Source of the DNA: JAGWRA01 sp963711505
GTDB taxonomy: Bacteria; Acidobacteriota; Vicinamibacteria; Vicinamibacterales; CAVVIG01
NCBI GenBank assembly: GCA_963711505.1
Contig: CAVQEJ010000003.1
Span: forward strand, 620,001 to 684,000
Direction of reading: 5' to 3'
DNA: 64,000 nucleotides
Positions 47,335 through 55,364 of this stretch are shown one piece after another. Made by a program: the position numbers and the translations under genes. Positions within the stretch are counted from its first letter, which is position 1. Each line of letters begins with the position of its first letter. The notes below the pieces were generated by a model that was not told where the DNA came from, made no database searches, and was given only the letters and a program-made list of their open reading frames with translations.

Positions 47335-48246
47335 GTGCAGGAAGATCTGACGTCGCAGCCGGCCGGAGCCGGCGGCCACGCGCCGGCGCGGGCGGGGGCC
47401 GGCCGCGTGCGGACGTACGCCTCGTTCGTCCGCTTCAGCCACTCGGTGTTCGCGCTGCCCTTCGCGCTGACCGGCGCGCTGCTGGCGTCGCGCCAGCACC
47501 CGGTGACGGCCGCCACGGTCGTCTGGATTCTGGTGGCGATGGTGGCGGCCCGCAGCGCCGCCATGGGCTTCAACCGCCTGGCCGACGCGCGGATGGACGC
47601 CCTCAACCCCCGCACCGCCATGCGCGAGCTGCCGCGCGGGGCCATGTCGCGCCGCGAGGCGTCGGTCTTCGTCGTCGTGGCGTCGCTCGTGTTCATCGGC
47701 GCCGCGTACGCGCTGAATCCCATCTGCTTCGCGCTGTCGCCGGTCGCCCTGGCAATCGTCTTCTGGTACTCCCTGGCGAAGCGCTACACGACCTGGACGC
47801 AGCTCTTCCTCGGTCTCGCGATGGCGGTGGCACCGGTCGGCGGCTGGCTCGCCGTCGGCGGCCGCGGCGGCTGGGCCCCCTGGCTGCTCGGGCTGGCCAT
47901 CGGCGCCTGGGTCGGCGGCTTCGACATCCTGTACGCCTGCCAGGACCTGTCGTTCGATCGGGCGCACGGCTTGCGGTCGATCCCGGTCCGCTTCGGCGTC
48001 CCGACATCGCTGTGGATGTCGCGGGCCCTGCACGTCTTCGCCGTGGCGTGCCTGGCCGCACTGGCCTGGGTGACGCCGCTCGGGCCCCTGTACCTGCCAG
48101 GCGTCGGGCTGGTCGCGGCACTGCTCGTCTACGAGCAGTCGCTCGTCAGCGCCGATGACCTGTCGCGCGTCAAGCAGGCGTTCGATCTCAACGGTTACGT
48201 CGGCATCCTGTACCTGCTCGTGACGGCGGTGTCCCTGTATGTCTGA
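47335..48246 (+). CDS. mqnP: UbiA-family prenyltransferase (MqnP-like)
   Basis: This integral membrane prenyltransferase has about eight helices and 303 residues. The two Asp-rich prenyl-diphosphate motifs are MGFNRLADARMDALNPRTAMRELPRG and FDILYACQDLSFDRAHGLRSIP, forms typical of MqnP/UbiA rather than MenA. It would attach a polyprenyl chain to the naphthoate (or futalosine-derived) ring. GTG at 47335 starts one base after the deaminase stop; ubiX overlaps its end by eight bases. Confidence 0.88.
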   Translation: MQEDLTSQPAGAGGHAPARAGAGRVRTYASFVRFSHSVFALPFALTGALLASRQHPVTAATVVWILVAMVAARSAAMGFNRLADARMDALNPRTAMRELPRGAMSRREASVFVVVASLVFIGAAYALNPICFALSPVALAIVFWYSLAKRYTTWTQLFLGLAMAVAPVGGWLAVGGRGGWAPWLLGLAIGAWVGGFDILYACQDLSFDRAHGLRSIPVRFGVPTSLWMSRALHVFAVACLAALAWVTPLGPLYLPGVGLVAALLVYEQSLVSADDLSRVKQAFDLNGYVGILYLLVTAVSLYV

Positions 48247-48859
48247 GTCCCCGGCTCCCGGCATCGTGGTCGCCATCACCGGCGCCAGCGGCGCCCTGTA
48301 CGCCGTCCGGACGCTGGCGGCGCTGCTGGCCGAGGGCTGTCGCGTCGAGCTGGTGGTCAGCGATTTCGGCCGGCGGCTGCTGCGCGACGAGCTCGGGGAG
48401 GCGGCGGCGGTCGATCGGATGGCCGCCTACCTGGAGGAACGGTACGGCGAGGCCGTCCGTCGCGGTTCGATGCAGATCTACAGCAACCGCGATCTCGGCG
48501 CGACCATCGCCAGCGGGAGTCACGGCAGCCGGGGCATGGTCATCGTCCCCTGTTCGATGAAGACGCTGGCCGGCGTGGCCAACGGACTGTCGCGCAACCT
48601 GGTGGAGCGGGCCGCCGACGTGATGCTGAAGGAGCAGCGCCGGCTGGTGATCGTGCCGCGCGAGACGCCGATGAGCCTGCCGCAGCTGCGCAACATGGTG
48701 CTCTGCGGCGAGGCGGGCGCCATGGTGCTGCCGGCGATGCCGGCCTTCTATCAGCAGCCGAAGTCATTCGACGATCTGGCGGATTTCATGGCGGGGAAGA
48801 TACTGAGCGCTCTCGGGTTCGACCACGCCCTCTATCCGATGTGGACCGGCTCGGTCTGA
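48239..48859 (+). CDS. ubiX: Flavin prenyltransferase UbiX (MqnM-like)
   Basis: UbiX makes prenyl-FMN, the cofactor of UbiD-type decarboxylases. The 206-residue flavoprotein shows VAITGASGALYAVRTLAAL, the GSHGSRGMVIVPCSMKTLAGVANGLSRNLVERAADVMLKEQRRLVIVPRETPMS core and a C-terminal FYQQPKSFDDLADFMAGKIL segment. It overlaps the UbiA gene. Its likely client is the UbiD-like protein at 29741. Confidence 0.94.
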   Translation: MSESPAPGIVVAITGASGALYAVRTLAALLAEGCRVELVVSDFGRRLLRDELGEAAAVDRMAAYLEERYGEAVRRGSMQIYSNRDLGATIASGSHGSRGMVIVPCSMKTLAGVANGLSRNLVERAADVMLKEQRRLVIVPRETPMSLPQLRNMVLCGEAGAMVLPAMPAFYQQPKSFDDLADFMAGKILSALGFDHALYPMWTGSV

Positions 48860-48866
48860 CCCCCGC

Positions 48867-49586
48867 ATGGAACTCGACGATCAGCTCCGCGCGAAGGACC
48901 CCGCCCGCATTGCGGGCATGTTCGACGCGATCGCGTCCCGTTACGACTTGCTCAACCACCTGCTGAGCGCCGGCATCGATCGGTACTGGCGCATGCGGGC
49001 CATCCGGTCGCTCGGACTCACGGGGACCGAGACGGTGCTCGACCTCTGTACCGGAACGGCCGACCTGGCGATGGCGGCGGCGCGCCCCGGCCGGGCCCGG
49101 CACGTGCTGGGGATCGACTTCGCCGGCGCGATGCTCCGGATCGGGCACGAGAAGGTCGCCCGGGCCGGCCTGGACGGCGCCATCCGCCTCGTACAGGGCG
49201 ACGCGATGGTGCTGCCGCTGGCCGACGGGTCGGTCGATGCGGTCACGATCGCCTTCGGCATCCGCAACGTGGCCGATCCGCTGGCCGCCTGCCGCGACAT
49301 CCGGCGCGTGCTCCGGCCGGGCGGCCGCCTGGCCATCCTCGAATTCGGTCTGCCCCCCGCCCGGCCGGTTCGCGCGCTGTACCTGTGGTACTTCCGGCAC
49401 GTCCTGCCGCGCATCGGCCGGCTCGTCTCGCGCCATTCGTCCGCCTACACGTATCTGCCGGCATCGGTTGGCAGCTTTCCGGCGCCCGCGGAGTTCGCCC
49501 GGCTCCTCGAAACGGCCGGGTTTACACAGGTTCGAGCCAACCCGCTCACCCTCGGCATTGTCTATCTGTATCAGGGCACCGCGTAA
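48867..49586 (+). CDS. ubiE: Demethylmenaquinone/ubiquinone methyltransferase (MenG/UbiE)
   Basis: This 239-residue SAM methyltransferase catalyses the C-methylation that ends menaquinone synthesis. It contains MFDAIASRYDLLNHLLSAGIDRYWR, the SAM loop VLDLCTGTADLAMAAA, GIDFAGAMLRIGHEKV, VQGDAMVLPLADGSVDAVTIAFGIRNVADP, and the C-terminal motif NPLTLGIVYLYQG. It is separated from ubiX by seven bases and closes the menaquinone cluster. Confidence 0.92.
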   Translation: MELDDQLRAKDPARIAGMFDAIASRYDLLNHLLSAGIDRYWRMRAIRSLGLTGTETVLDLCTGTADLAMAAARPGRARHVLGIDFAGAMLRIGHEKVARAGLDGAIRLVQGDAMVLPLADGSVDAVTIAFGIRNVADPLAACRDIRRVLRPGGRLAILEFGLPPARPVRALYLWYFRHVLPRIGRLVSRHSSAYTYLPASVGSFPAPAEFARLLETAGFTQVRANPLTLGIVYLYQGTA

Positions 49587-49720
49587 ACGACCCCAGCCTG
49601 CCGCGGGTATCTGTTCGCGAGGGCGGTTGTGGCTGCCGGGCAGTCCTCGGGACAGTTCCCAGCCCATCGGGTACGAAGGGTGCATCCCGCCAGTTTCGAC
49701 GGCGATTTCGGGGGCGGTCT

Positions 49721-49787
49721 GTCACCAGCGAGCTTCACGTACTGTCACCGGAATGTGACGTCACGCCCCCCGCAAAGTTGCTATAAT
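49721..49787 (+). promoter_or_regulatory. TonB-like gene promoter with GTCAC/GTGAC half-site cluster
   Basis: TATAAT at 49782-49787 precedes the ATG at 49799 by eleven bases, giving a leader of about five bases. Upstream are GTCAC at 49721 and 49744, GTGAC at 49755 and GTCAC at 49760. GTCAC-N6-GTGAC forms an inverted repeat (49744-49759) and GTGACGTCAC a 10-bp palindrome (49755-49764). CTGTCACC is directly repeated about 23-24 bases apart. This looks like an operator overlapping the -35 region for an unknown regulator. Confidence 0.55.
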
Positions 49788-49798
49788 TCAAGGGTTTA

Positions 49799-50779
49799 AT
49801 GCATCTCGACATTGACGGCCGCCGCGAAGACGATCATCTGATCGAGGGGGCTATCTCGTGGCGTGACGGCGTGCTGCTCGCCCTCGTCGTGCATCTCCTG
49901 CTCGCCGGGGTGATCCTTCTTGCGCCCCGCTACCTGCCCGCACCCATCCAGCCTGTCCAGGTGGTGGCGCAGCGCAAAGAGCCGCCCATGCAGTTCGTCT
50001 TCCTGCAGCCGCGCGTCGACATGACGACGAAGACGCCGAAGCCCAATGCGCCACCGTCCGACAAGAACCGGCGGGCCTCGTCGCCCGAGCATGCGAAGAA
50101 CCCGCTGAACTTCCAGCCGAAGTCGCAGGGCAACACGCCCGACAAGGTCATCGCCCAGCGGAGCGAGCGGGCGAGGGGCAAGGGCCCGAGTCCCGAACCG
50201 CAGCGGACGGCTCCGACGCCCCCTCAGCAAGCTCAGCAACTGGCGGAGAACCAGCCGTCCTACAACGTTCCGATCACGGTGCCGAAGGGGCCCCTCGGGA
50301 AGACGCCGTCGAACGATCCTGCGGGCAGGCAGGCACCGCAGGAGGAGACGCGTGCGGTCACGCCGGGCGGGATGCTCGGCGACGCGCTGAGCAACCTCCG
50401 GCAGTACGTGCAGAAGGAGAATTTCGACAACCAGACGGGTGGGACGGGTGAGTACGGGCCCGCGATTCAGTTCGATTCGAAGGGCGTCGACTTCGGCCCC
50501 TGGCTCCAGCGCTTCATCGCCCAGATCCGCCGCAACTGGCTCATCCCGCTGGCGGTGATGGGGATGAAGGGGCACGTCGTGCTGACGTTCAACGTGCACA
50601 AGGACGGCCGGATCACCGACCTGCAGGTGGCGGGGCCCTCGTCGGTCGGCGCGTTCAACAACGCGGCGTACAACGCGCTGGTGACGTCGAATCCGACGCA
50701 GGCGCTCCCGGCGGCGTATCCCTCCGAGCACGCGTTCTTCACCGTCACCTTCTACTACAACGAGGCGCCGCCGCAGTGA
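49799..50779 (+). CDS. TonB-like energy-transducer protein
   Basis: This 326-residue protein has one N-terminal membrane anchor (LLALVVHLLLAGVILLA, about 25-41). A long Pro/Gln/Lys-rich periplasmic spacer follows (about 55-190). The C-terminal TonB-like domain is WLQRFIAQIRRNWLIPLAVMGMKGHVVLTFNVHKDGRITDLQVAGPSSVGAFNNAAYNAL. TonB proteins couple the proton-motive force to outer-membrane transporters. No ExbB/ExbD genes are adjacent. A tiny membrane frame overlaps its stop. Confidence 0.85.
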   Translation: MHLDIDGRREDDHLIEGAISWRDGVLLALVVHLLLAGVILLAPRYLPAPIQPVQVVAQRKEPPMQFVFLQPRVDMTTKTPKPNAPPSDKNRRASSPEHAKNPLNFQPKSQGNTPDKVIAQRSERARGKGPSPEPQRTAPTPPQQAQQLAENQPSYNVPITVPKGPLGKTPSNDPAGRQAPQEETRAVTPGGMLGDALSNLRQYVQKENFDNQTGGTGEYGPAIQFDSKGVDFGPWLQRFIAQIRRNWLIPLAVMGMKGHVVLTFNVHKDGRITDLQVAGPSSVGAFNNAAYNALVTSNPTQALPAAYPSEHAFFTVTFYYNEAPPQ

Positions 50780-50859
50780 CGCCGGCCAGAGTGCAGCAGC
50801 TCGGCCTGCTGATTCTGGTCTCGCTGCTGGTCCTGTACGCCCTGAGCCGGCTCCTCTGA
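50776..50859 (+). CDS. 27-residue single-helix membrane microprotein (candidate)
   Basis: A GTG at 50776 overlaps the stop of the TonB-like gene (GTGA) and opens a 27-codon frame, VTPARVQQ followed by LGLLILVSLLVLYALSRLL, ending at TGA 50857-50859. The product is one continuous hydrophobic helix with two Arg flanking. Translational coupling to the TonB-like gene is plausible. It is too short for homology-based confidence and might be fortuitous. Confidence 0.4.
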   Translation: MTPARVQQLGLLILVSLLVLYALSRLL

Positions 50860-50883
50860 GCCGGGTGTCCGACACCGACCGCC

Positions 50884-51819
50884 GTGCAGACCCTGCTCGC
50901 CATCCTCGGACCGACCGCCAGCGGCAAGACCGCCCTTGGGCTCGCGCTGGCCGAACGCTACGGCGGTGAGATCGTCAGCTGCGATTCGACCGCGGTGTAC
51001 CGCGGCGTCGACATCGGCACCGACAAGCCGCCACTCGCCGAGCGCCGCGGCATCCCTCATCATCTGATCGACGTCGCCGATCCCCGCGAGGAGTACACGG
51101 CGGCGCGCTACGCGCGCGAGGCGTCCGCGGCCATCCGGGACATCGCCGACCGGGGCCGGCTGCCCATTCTGGTCGGCGGCACGGGGTTCTACTACCGGGC
51201 GCTGACGCGCGGGCTGTTTCCCGGGCCCGGCCGCGACGCAGCGCTGCGTGCACGACTCGAGTCGGTGGCCGCCCGGCGCGGGCCCGGGTTCCTGCATCGC
51301 ATGGTGTGCCGCGTCGACCCGGCGTCGGGCCTGCGCATCCAGCCGCGCGACGTGAAGCGGCTCGTCCGGGCCCTCGAGGTCTTCTTCCTCACCGGTCGGC
51401 CGTTGACGGCGCACTTCGCCGAGACGGTGGCGCCGCTGGCCGGCTGGCGTATCGTGTCGGTGGCGCTGCGGCTCGACGCCGCGGCCACCTCGGCGCGTGT
51501 GGCGCGGCGCGTCGACGAGCAGTTCGCGCGGGGCCTGCTGGACGAGGTGCGCGGGCTGCTCGCCGCCGGCGTGCCCGAGACCGCGCGGCCGTTCGGTGGA
51601 CTCGTCTACCGCCAGGTGATCGAGCACTTCCACGGCGTCCGTGATGAGGCGGCGACACGTGCACTCATCGTGCAGGAGAATCGCCGGTACGCGCGCCGTC
51701 AGTTGATCTGGTTTCGCAAAGAGCCTAACCTAGAATGGTTTGACGGTCCGGGAGAGCAGGCCGGCACGAGGGCATGCGTGGAAGGCATGCTGGCCGAGCG
51801 ATTGTGGGAGGCATGCTGA
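50884..51819 (+). CDS. miaA: tRNA dimethylallyltransferase MiaA
   Basis: MiaA adds a dimethylallyl group to A37 of tRNAs reading UNN codons. The 311-residue protein has the P-loop ILGPTASGKTALGLALAERYGGEIVSCDSTAVYRGVDIGTDKP at the N-terminus, then HHLIDVADP, LVGGTGFYYRAL, DVKRLVRALEVFFLTG, and RQLIWFRKEPNLEWFD near the end. It starts with GTG. hfq follows with overlap, the conserved miaA-hfq pair. Confidence 0.94.
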   Translation: MQTLLAILGPTASGKTALGLALAERYGGEIVSCDSTAVYRGVDIGTDKPPLAERRGIPHHLIDVADPREEYTAARYAREASAAIRDIADRGRLPILVGGTGFYYRALTRGLFPGPGRDAALRARLESVAARRGPGFLHRMVCRVDPASGLRIQPRDVKRLVRALEVFFLTGRPLTAHFAETVAPLAGWRIVSVALRLDAAATSARVARRVDEQFARGLLDEVRGLLAAGVPETARPFGGLVYRQVIEHFHGVRDEAATRALIVQENRRYARRQLIWFRKEPNLEWFDGPGEQAGTRACVEGMLAERLWEAC

Positions 51820-52079
51820 TGTCGCCGGCGTCCGATTCGAAATCTGGTGTCCCCAACATTCAGGATATCTTCCTGAACTACGCGCGCCGCGAGCGCCTGA
51901 CCGTCACGATCCGCATGATGGACGGCCGTGACTTCGAAGGGCGGATCAAGAACTTCGACCGGTTCGCGGTCGTGGTCGAGCAGAACGGCGCCGACTACAT
52001 GATCTTCAAGCACGCCATCGCCGCCATCAAGACGCCCAGGCCGGTCACCAACTATCTCTCCTCATCGCATCAGAGCTGA
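51819..52079 (+). CDS. hfq: RNA chaperone Hfq
   Basis: Hfq is the hexameric Sm-like RNA chaperone for small-RNA pairing. The 86-residue product has SGVPNIQDIFLNYARRERLTVTIRMMDGRDFEGRIKNFDRFAVVV (Sm1) and DYMIFKHAIAAIKTP (Sm2, with the KHA in place of YKHA). ATG at 51819 is preferred over 51813 because the GGGAGG site (51806-51811) is seven bases upstream. It overlaps the miaA stop by one base. TAGAAT at 51731-51736 inside miaA might provide an extra promoter. Confidence 0.94.
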   Translation: MSPASDSKSGVPNIQDIFLNYARRERLTVTIRMMDGRDFEGRIKNFDRFAVVVEQNGADYMIFKHAIAAIKTPRPVTNYLSSSHQS

Positions 52080-52127
52080 GGCCTCCGGGCCCGGATGCGT
52101 CCGTCGCCCCTTCCGCGCGCCGACTCC

Positions 52128-53300
52128 ATGGTGTCCTTGTTTCGTCGCGTCATCGTCATCGTGCTGGACGGCGTCGGGGCCGGCGAGCAGCCCGACGCGG
52201 CCGCGTGGGGCGACAGCGGCGCGAACACGCTGCAGCACGTGGCCGATCGGATCGGCCTGCGGGTCCCGGCGCTCCGCGCGCTGGGTCTCGGGCGCCTGGT
52301 GGCGCTCGGCGGTGACACGGGGGCGGCGGAGGGCGCCGTCGGGCTGATGCGGGAGGCCTCGGCCGGCAAGGATTCGGTGACGGGCCACTGGGAGATCGCG
52401 GGCGTCGTCCTCGCCGAGCCGTTCCGCGTCTATCCCGAGGGCTTCCCGGGCGCCTTCATCGAGCGTTTCGCGGCGCGCATCGGCCGCCCGGTGCTGGGGA
52501 ACTGCGCGGCCTCGGGGACGGCCATCATCGAGCGCCTCGGGCCCGAGCACGAGCGGACCGGTGCGCCTATCGTCTACACGTCGGCCGACAGCGTCCTTCA
52601 AATCGCGGCGCACGAGTCGGTGGTGCCGGTGGACGAGCTCTATCGGGAGTGCGAGATCGCCTACGCGATGGCCGTCGACGAACTGCGCATCGCCCGGGTC
52701 ATCGCCCGTCCCTTCACCGGCACCGCGGGGGCGTACCGTCGCACGGCTGCGCGGCGCGATCTGGCGGTGCCGCCACCGGGCGAGACGCTGCTCGATCGGC
52801 TGACCGCCGCCGGCATCGCCGTCACGGCCATCGGGAAGATCGAGGATCTGTTCGCCGGACGTGGCATCACGCGGGCGGTCCACACGACCAGCGACGCGCA
52901 CGGCATGGACGAGGTGATGCGCTGCGTCGGCGACGGGACGACCGGCCTGATCTTTGCGAACCTGGTCGATTTTGATACCGTCTACGGGCATCGCAACGAC
53001 GCCGCCGGGTTCGCCGCGAACCTCGAGCGCTTCGATGCACGGCTGGCTGAGTTGCGGCAGGGGCTGCACGACACGGACCTGCTGATCGTGACCGCCGACC
53101 ACGGCAACGATCCGACGTTCCCCGGCACGGATCACACGCGCGAGCAGGTGCCGATCCTCGCGACCGGGGCACGCGTGCGACGGGGCGCCGATCTCGGCAC
53201 CCGCGACTCGTTCGCCGACCTGGGGCAGACCGTGGCATCCGTGTTTGGCATCGGCCCGCTGGCTCATGGCACGGGCTTTCTGGAACTCCTGACGAATTGA
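52128..53300 (+). CDS. deoB: Phosphopentomutase
   Basis: DeoB interconverts ribose-1-phosphate and ribose-5-phosphate, linking nucleoside breakdown to the pentose pathway. The protein of 390 residues belongs to the alkaline-phosphatase superfamily. Motifs are VIVIVLDGVGAGEQPDA with metal-binding Asp, GKDSVTGHWEI with the phosphoacceptor Thr, DAHGMDEV, and TADHGNDPTFPGTDHTREQVPIL near the end. ATG at 52128 (MVSLFRRVIVIVLDG) is favoured; 52095 is also possible. The stop and last residues TN lie in the A+T-rich repeat at 53291. Confidence 0.93.
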   Translation: MVSLFRRVIVIVLDGVGAGEQPDAAAWGDSGANTLQHVADRIGLRVPALRALGLGRLVALGGDTGAAEGAVGLMREASAGKDSVTGHWEIAGVVLAEPFRVYPEGFPGAFIERFAARIGRPVLGNCAASGTAIIERLGPEHERTGAPIVYTSADSVLQIAAHESVVPVDELYRECEIAYAMAVDELRIARVIARPFTGTAGAYRRTAARRDLAVPPPGETLLDRLTAAGIAVTAIGKIEDLFAGRGITRAVHTTSDAHGMDEVMRCVGDGTTGLIFANLVDFDTVYGHRNDAAGFAANLERFDARLAELRQGLHDTDLLIVTADHGNDPTFPGTDHTREQVPILATGARVRRGADLGTRDSFADLGQTVASVFGIGPLAHGTGFLELLTN

Positions 53301-53429
53301 AGAATTCAAGAATTGGAAGAATGGAAGAATTGGGGAGAGTCTTTGCTGCCGTTGCCTCCACCCGTACCGATTTCGCGAGTGCCGTCATCGCTAATTCTTG
53401 AATTCTTCAATTCTTCAATTCTTTAATTC
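53291..53429. repeat. A+T-rich inverted repeat with 8-bp periodic arms
   Basis: A 21-bp perfect inverted repeat (53294-53314 and 53393-53413) lies in longer, partly matching arms made of 8-bp units such as AGAATTCA and AATTCTTC. The left arm begins GACGAATTGA and includes the deoB stop codon, exactly as at dnaJ. The right arm ends 13 bases before the dGTPase start. It is a period-8 relative of the 1629 and 4172 elements. Confidence 0.9.
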
Positions 53430-53441
53430 AGCTGAAGCCCC

Positions 53442-54494
53442 GTGACCATCCGCGAAGAACTCGAGCAGCGTGAGGTGGAGATCCTGGCGCCGTCGGCGGC
53501 GCACAGCGCCCGGACGCGCGGGCGCCTGCGGCCCGAGCCCGAGGACGACGTCCGGCCGGCGTTCCAGCGCGACCGCGATCGCATCATCCACTGCAAGGCG
53601 TTCCGGCGCCTGAAGCACAAGACACAGGTCTTCTTCTCGCCGGCCGGCGATCACTACCGGACCCGGCTCACGCACACGCTCGAGGTCTCGCAGATCGCCC
53701 GGACGATCGCCAAGGTGCTGCGGCTGAACGAGGAGCTCACCGAGGCGATCGCGCTCGGGCACGACCTCGGCCACACCCCATTCGGGCATGCGGGCGAGCG
53801 CGTGCTGCAGACGCTGGTTCCCGGCGGCTTCAACCACTACGAGCAGAGTCTCCGCATCGTCGACGTTCTCGAGCACGACGGCCAGGGGCTGAACCTCACG
53901 TGGGAGGTCCGCGACGGCATCGTGAAGCACTCGAAGGGCAAGTCGGGCTCACCGGTCGACGTGCCGCCCGACAAGCGCGCCGCCACCATCGAAGGGCAGA
54001 TCGCGCGCGTGGCCGACCTCATCGCCTACGTGAACCACGACATCGACGATGCCGTGCGGGCCGGACTGTTCGGGCCGGCCGACCTGCCGCAGCAGCCGAT
54101 CCGGCTGCTCGGCGACGGGCCGTCGGCCCGGATCTCGACCATGGTCAAGGATGTCGTCGTCGCGACCCTGGCCGGCGGCCTCACCGAAGCCCGGATGGGC
54201 GCCGCCGTGCTGGAGGCGACCCTCGCGCTCCGCCGCTTCCTGTTCGAGGCGGTGTACGAGAACGAGCTGTCGACGGCCGAGTTCCGCAAGGCGACCGGCA
54301 TCCTGGGCGGGCTCTGGGAGAAGGTCCGGGAGCGGCCCGACGAGTTCCTCGACCGGGGGACGATCGCCACGGACGGGCTGGATGTCGCGGCGCGGGACTT
54401 CCTGGCCGGCATGACCGACCGCTACGCCGTGCGGCTGTTCGAGGAGTTGTTCATCCCGAAGCCATGGGTGGGGCTGGCCCCCTGGACCCGCTGA
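53442..54494 (+). CDS. dgt: Deoxyguanosinetriphosphate triphosphohydrolase-like protein
   Basis: This HD-domain phosphohydrolase of the dGTPase family has 350 residues. The metal-binding HD motif is split as RTRLTHTLEVSQIARTIAK (His) and IALGHDLGHTPFGHAGERVL (HD), with a later LIAYVNHDIDDAVRAGLF Asp. FQRDRDRIIHCKAFRRLKHKTQVF is the usual nucleotide-binding N-terminal segment. It cleaves dNTPs to nucleoside and triphosphate. GTG start at 53442. Confidence 0.92.
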   Translation: MTIREELEQREVEILAPSAAHSARTRGRLRPEPEDDVRPAFQRDRDRIIHCKAFRRLKHKTQVFFSPAGDHYRTRLTHTLEVSQIARTIAKVLRLNEELTEAIALGHDLGHTPFGHAGERVLQTLVPGGFNHYEQSLRIVDVLEHDGQGLNLTWEVRDGIVKHSKGKSGSPVDVPPDKRAATIEGQIARVADLIAYVNHDIDDAVRAGLFGPADLPQQPIRLLGDGPSARISTMVKDVVVATLAGGLTEARMGAAVLEATLALRRFLFEAVYENELSTAEFRKATGILGGLWEKVRERPDEFLDRGTIATDGLDVAARDFLAGMTDRYAVRLFEELFIPKPWVGLAPWTR

Positions 54495-54549
54495 ACGTCC
54501 TCCGCTGGGAACCAGGGGCGTGGGCTTCGGAACTCGTCCATGATAGTGG

Positions 54550-54555
54550 TATACT
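54550..54555 (+). promoter_or_regulatory. Putative promoter of the yceD-rpmF-fatty acid operon
   Basis: TATACT at 54550-54555 with TTCGGA 18 bases upstream (54526-54531) could drive the operon; the first ATG is 45 bases downstream. Both hexamers are partial matches. Confidence 0.4.
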
Positions 54556-54600
54556 CGGAGGTCTGGCCCGCGGCTGAAATTCCGGGCCGTCTGGCTGCCG

Positions 54601-55137
54601 ATGTTACTGAATCTTCGCAAGATCCACGGCGCGCGGGCGCACGAGACGCTGACCCGCCAGTACGATCCGTCGGCCTTCGACGGCAGCGAGGAGTCGTACG
54701 CCGTGGTCGCGCCCGTCGTGTTGACGTGCGAGATCGACAAGGACGGGGAGCGGTTCCGCTTCGTCGGCCGGATCCGGACGACGCTGGAGCTGTCGTGCGG
54801 CCGCTGTCTGGAGCCGTTCCGGCTGCCGGTCGACTCGACCTTCGACCTGCGATACCTGCCCCACAGCCAGAACGTCGGCGAGGGGGAGGTCGCGATCGAG
54901 GAGGACGACCTGGCGACGGCGTACTACCAGGACGACGAGATCGACCTGGGCCAGTTGATGCGTGAGCAGTTCTACCTGTCGCTGCCCATGAAGCCGCTGT
55001 GCAGCGACGCGTGCCAGGGACTCTGTCCGGTCTGCGGGGCGAATCTGAACCGCACGACCTGTGCGTGCAAGCGGACCTGGGAGGACCCCCGGCTGGCGGC
55101 CCTCCATGCGATCGTGAAGAAGGACGACGATGCCTAA
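54601..55137 (+). CDS. yceD: YceD/DUF177 family protein
   Basis: This 178-residue DUF177 protein is the usual partner upstream of rpmF and is linked to 23S rRNA processing or assembly. It shows LSCGRCLEPFRLPV in the middle and a C-terminal cysteine set CSDACQGLCPVCGANLNRTTCAC suited to bind zinc. rpmF overlaps its end by eight bases. Confidence 0.88.
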   Translation: MLLNLRKIHGARAHETLTRQYDPSAFDGSEESYAVVAPVVLTCEIDKDGERFRFVGRIRTTLELSCGRCLEPFRLPVDSTFDLRYLPHSQNVGEGEVAIEEDDLATAYYQDDEIDLGQLMREQFYLSLPMKPLCSDACQGLCPVCGANLNRTTCACKRTWEDPRLAALHAIVKKDDDA

Positions 55138-55312
55138 TCCCAAACGCCGACATTCGAAGACGCGGACGGCCAAGCGCCGCACGCACGACGCGCTGACGCC
55201 GGTGGCCCTGGGCGAGTGCCCGCAGTGCCACGAGCAGAAGCCGCCGCACCAGGTGTGCCCGCACTGCGGGTACTACCGCGGTCGCCAGGCGCGCGAGGTG
55301 AAGGAAGTCTGA
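55130..55312 (+). CDS. rpmF: Ribosomal protein bL32
   Basis: This 60-residue ribosomal protein has the typical MPNPKRRHSKTRTAKRRTHDAL N-terminus and a four-Cys zinc ribbon (CPQCHEQKPPHQVCPHCGYY). It is co-transcribed with yceD and plsX as in many bacteria, linking ribosome and membrane-lipid synthesis. Confidence 0.97.
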   Translation: MPNPKRRHSKTRTAKRRTHDALTPVALGECPQCHEQKPPHQVCPHCGYYRGRQAREVKEV

Positions 55313-55364
55313 CGGCCGGCCGGAGACGCGGGCGCGTGGCGGACTCCGGCGGAGCCTCGAACCG

